64,000 nucleotides of DNA from Burkholderia sp. Bp8992. Lineage in GTDB: Bacteria; Pseudomonadota; Gammaproteobacteria; Burkholderiales; Burkholderiaceae. Positions 62,086-64,000 of this stretch are shown piece by piece. Below the pieces are notes generated by a model, which was not told where the DNA came from, did no database searches, and worked only from the letters and a program-made list of their open reading frames with translations. Within the stretch, counting starts at the first letter, position 1; each line of letters starts with the position of its first letter. The DNA is taken from positions 62,001-126,000 of the forward strand of contig NZ_QTQI01000013.1 in the NCBI RefSeq assembly GCF_003853705.1, written 5' to 3'. The position numbers were made by a program, and so were the translations under genes.

Positions 62086-62424
62086 ATGGCAATCAAGAAA
62101 GCACTCGTTCTCGAATCGACCGGCGCGCAGGCGTCCTATCACGTTGTCAGCAACGTCGCGATCGACGCGGCGTCGAAGTTCACGAGCGGGACGATCCAGA
62201 GCTACGTATCGGAAGCAACGTTCAAGGCAGGGAAACAGCCGCTGCAGGGCGGCGTCACGATTTTCGTGTCGGGCATGCCGGAAGCCGACGAGGGTGCGTT
62301 CGCATACATCCAGCGGCGACTCGTGGAACCGAAGCCCGATGGTGATGCCGGGAATGCGGACGGATCGATGATGTACGGCTCGACCGACCGCTACATGCTG
62401 GCCGGCGGCGAATACGTTGCGTAA
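62086..62424 (+). CDS. Hypothetical phage protein
   Basis: 112 residues. The sequence is strand-rich with MAIKKALVLESTGAQASYHV at the start. It is followed by a 149-base gap with no gene. A minor tail or fibre-cluster protein is the likeliest role, from place only. Confidence 0.6.
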   Translation: MAIKKALVLESTGAQASYHVVSNVAIDAASKFTSGTIQSYVSEATFKAGKQPLQGGVTIFVSGMPEADEGAFAYIQRRLVEPKPDGDAGNADGSMMYGSTDRYMLAGGEYVA

Positions 62425-62573
62425 CGCGCCATAGAAAGAAAAGGACGCGGCGACGTGCGCGATGCGGGAACATCGTGCACGCCCCGCACCAGCAGAGCAT
62501 ACCTGCAGGATTGGCCAGGGCCGCGACACCTCTCGAGAGGCGCCGGCATCCTAGCACAGGCAGGAATCACCCC

Positions 62574-62756
62574 ATGCAGGACATCCGATGCGGAAGCTGT
62601 AACCGCAAACTCGGCGCCGGCGAATACGTCCGGCTCAACATCAAATGCCCGCGTTGCGGCGCATTGAATATTCTGAGGGCCGCGAGCCCCTTACCCGCAG
62701 GCCATCGAGCCTCCGATACAAGGGATTCGCCCCATGCAACACACTCTCACCGCTGA
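62574..62756 (+). CDS. com: Com-like zinc-binding translational activator
   Basis: 60 residues. Cys6, Cys9, Cys25 and Cys28 (IRCGSC... IKCPRCG) form the zinc finger of the Mu Com family, followed by LNILRAASP. In Mu, Com binds the mom mRNA and allows its translation. The gene overlaps the start of the next methyltransferase by 23 bases, so the same kind of control is likely here. Confidence 0.85.
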   Translation: MQDIRCGSCNRKLGAGEYVRLNIKCPRCGALNILRAASPLPAGHRASDTRDSPHATHSHR

Positions 62757-63483
62757 TCTGATCAACCGCGTGCACCAGGCAGACGCCCTGAGCGTCATGC
62801 GTGCGCTGCCCGATGCCTGCGTCGACCTGGTCTTCACCGACCCGCCCTATTCGTCGGGCGGCACCACGAGCGCTTCGCGCAGCCAGGCGCCGTCGAGCAA
62901 GTACATCGGCGGCGACGTGAAGACCGTCTATCCTGAATTCCAGCACGACAGCAAAGACCAGCGGTCGTGGACCTTCTGGTGCATGACCTGGCTCGCGGAA
63001 GCCTATCGCGTCTGCCGCAACGAAGCACACCTGGCCTGTTTCGTCGACTGGCGCCAGTTGCCGAGCCTCACCGATGCGATCCAAGCCGCCGGTTTCACCT
63101 GGCGCGGCGTCGCCGTATGGGACAAGACCAGCGGCCGCACGCGGCCGCGCATGGGCGGCTTCGCGCAGCAGACCGAATTCCTGGTCTGGGCGACCAAGGG
63201 CGCCGTGCGCCGCGCCGACGTGTATCTGCCCGGCGTGTTCTCCGAGCGCCTCGCGCATCCGAAGCGCCATATGACCGAGAAGCCGGCGCAGCTCGCGCGC
63301 GACGTCGTGCGCCTGGCACCGGCCGGCGGCGTCGTTCTGGACCCGTTCACCGGGTCCGGCACGTTCCTCGCCGCAGCGAAGGAAGCCGGCTTGAACTGGA
63401 TCGGTTGCGAACTCGAGCCGAGCTATCACCAGGTCGCGACCGCGCGCCTGGCCGAGCTGGACCAGTTGCCCGTCGCTGCGTAG
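62734..63483 (+). CDS. DNA methyltransferase, Com-coupled
   Basis: 249 residues. TDPPYSSGG (motif IV, near residue 35) precedes LDPFTGSGTFLAAAKEAGLN WIG (AdoMet motif), so a beta-class enzyme, DPPY being common in N6-adenine methylation. The start lies within com. Modification of phage DNA against host restriction is the probable role. It occupies the Z/fun position of P2. Confidence 0.9.
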   Translation: MQHTLTADLINRVHQADALSVMRALPDACVDLVFTDPPYSSGGTTSASRSQAPSSKYIGGDVKTVYPEFQHDSKDQRSWTFWCMTWLAEAYRVCRNEAHLACFVDWRQLPSLTDAIQAAGFTWRGVAVWDKTSGRTRPRMGGFAQQTEFLVWATKGAVRRADVYLPGVFSERLAHPKRHMTEKPAQLARDVVRLAPAGGVVLDPFTGSGTFLAAAKEAGLNWIGCELEPSYHQVATARLAELDQLPVAA

Positions 63484-63503
63484 CCACACCCCGCAGCGGC
63501 TTT

Positions 63504-63528
63504 GGTTGTGCCTTGCAGCTGTACAACC
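63504..63528 (+). promoter_or_regulatory. Late-promoter operator 3 (upstream of FI)
   Basis: GGTTGT-N13-ACAACC, 66 bases before FI. Third copy with the same 13-base spacer. Confidence 0.7.
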
Positions 63529-63594
63529 TCCCGCGCGTGATCTCCGCGCGCGCGGAAGGCAATCTTTCGGAAGGCTCACTTCCGGGAGAAAAGC

Positions 63595-64000
63595 TTGCCT
63601 TCTGATTACCACCACGGCGTACGCGTCATTGAAATCAATGACGGTACGCGCCCCATCCGCACGGTCAGCACGGCCGTGATCGGCCTGGTCAGCACCGGCG
63701 ACGACGCCGATGCCGCCACCTTCCCCGAAAACCGTCCCGTCCTCATCACGGACGTGCGCTCCGCAATCGGCCGCGCTGGCACGAAGGGCACGCTCGCGCG
63801 TTCGCTCGACGCGATCGCGGCGCAGACCTCGCCGCTGATCGTCGCCGTGCGCGTACCGACCGGCAAGGACGCGGACGCAACGACCAGCAACGTGATCGGC
63901 ACGACGACCGCGGACGGCCAGTACACGGGCATCAAGGCGCTGCTCGCTGCGCATACTCGGCTCGGCGTCAAACCGCGCGTGCTCGGCTGTCCGGGCCTCG
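63595..64000 (+). CDS. FI: Tail sheath protein (P2 gpFI-like), 3' partial
   Basis: The frame runs to the window end (135 codons seen). It must start at TTG (63595-63597), with GGGAG eight bases upstream; no ATG fits. [38 protein letters not shown] and [17 protein letters not shown] are typical of the P2 sheath start, one of the clearest phage contractile tail markers. Confidence 0.9.
   Translation, partial: MPSDYHHGVRVIEINDGTRPIRTVSTAVIGLVSTGDDADAATFPENRPVLITDVRSAIGRAGTKGTLARSLDAIAAQTSPLIVAVRVPTGKDADATTSNVIGTTTADGQYTGIKALLAAHTRLGVKPRVLGCPGL

Overview
The window looks like a Burkholderia chromosome, most likely from the B. cepacia complex. The evidence is a GC-rich backbone with strong G/C third-codon preference, a type VI secretion (T6SS) cluster in the usual Burkholderia order, and a P2-like prophage of the kind common in that genus. 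It falls into four blocks.

Block 1 (1-18.9 kb) is a nearly complete T6SS locus. On the plus strand are tssM (5' end outside the window), tagF and an OmpA-like lipoprotein/porin-type gene. A long minus-strand operon then reads from 15.65 kb down to 4.96 kb: TPR lipoprotein, tssB, tssC, hcp, tssE, tssF, tssG, tssH/clpV and tssA. tssJ, tssK and tssL run rightward from the same divergent control region. A hairpin with a U-run directly after hcp may lower expression of the genes behind it.

Block 2 (18.9-36.4 kb) is the effector side. vgrG (31.8-35.0 kb) is followed by a full-length rhs gene with a 103-residue variable toxin tip and its overlapping immunity gene. Beyond these lies about 7 kb of AT-richer DNA holding broken rhs 3' ends, displaced toxin tips (SHH-type, AHH-type and two fragments), at least six further immunity-like genes, one decayed immunity gene and two transposase remnants. 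It reads as an archive of past toxin/immunity exchanges at one rhs locus. An amino-acid ABC binding protein and ordinary chromosomal genes follow.

Block 3 (38.3-45.9 kb) starts with a 45-bp 3' fragment of a tRNA-Thr gene that still has the tRNA terminator beyond it. I read this as the left attachment core of a prophage. The early region carries an AlpA-like regulator, an XRE repressor with an ImmA-type protease, a PAAR / VRR-NUC nuclease / DUF3396 immunity trio that looks like a T6SS effector module, and an XcyI-like type II restriction-modification pair. No integrase or P2 gene A homologue is visible here. A 610-bp noncoding stretch with a 42-bp imperfect repeat is where cos would be expected.

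Block 4 (45.9-64 kb) is the P2 late region in order: Q, P, O, N, M, L, X, two holin-like genes, endolysin, nested Rz/Rz1, R, S, a GIY-YIG insertion, V, W, J, I, tail fibre, tail assembly protein, a Com/methyltransferase pair and the start of the sheath gene FI, cut by the window end. The three late-promoter positions known from P2 (P/O divergence, upstream of V, upstream of FI) each carry the same inverted repeat, GTTGT-N13-ACAAC, a likely shared late-activator site. The prophage is thus linked to host biology: it carries a T6SS-type warhead about 20 kb from the machine that could fire it.
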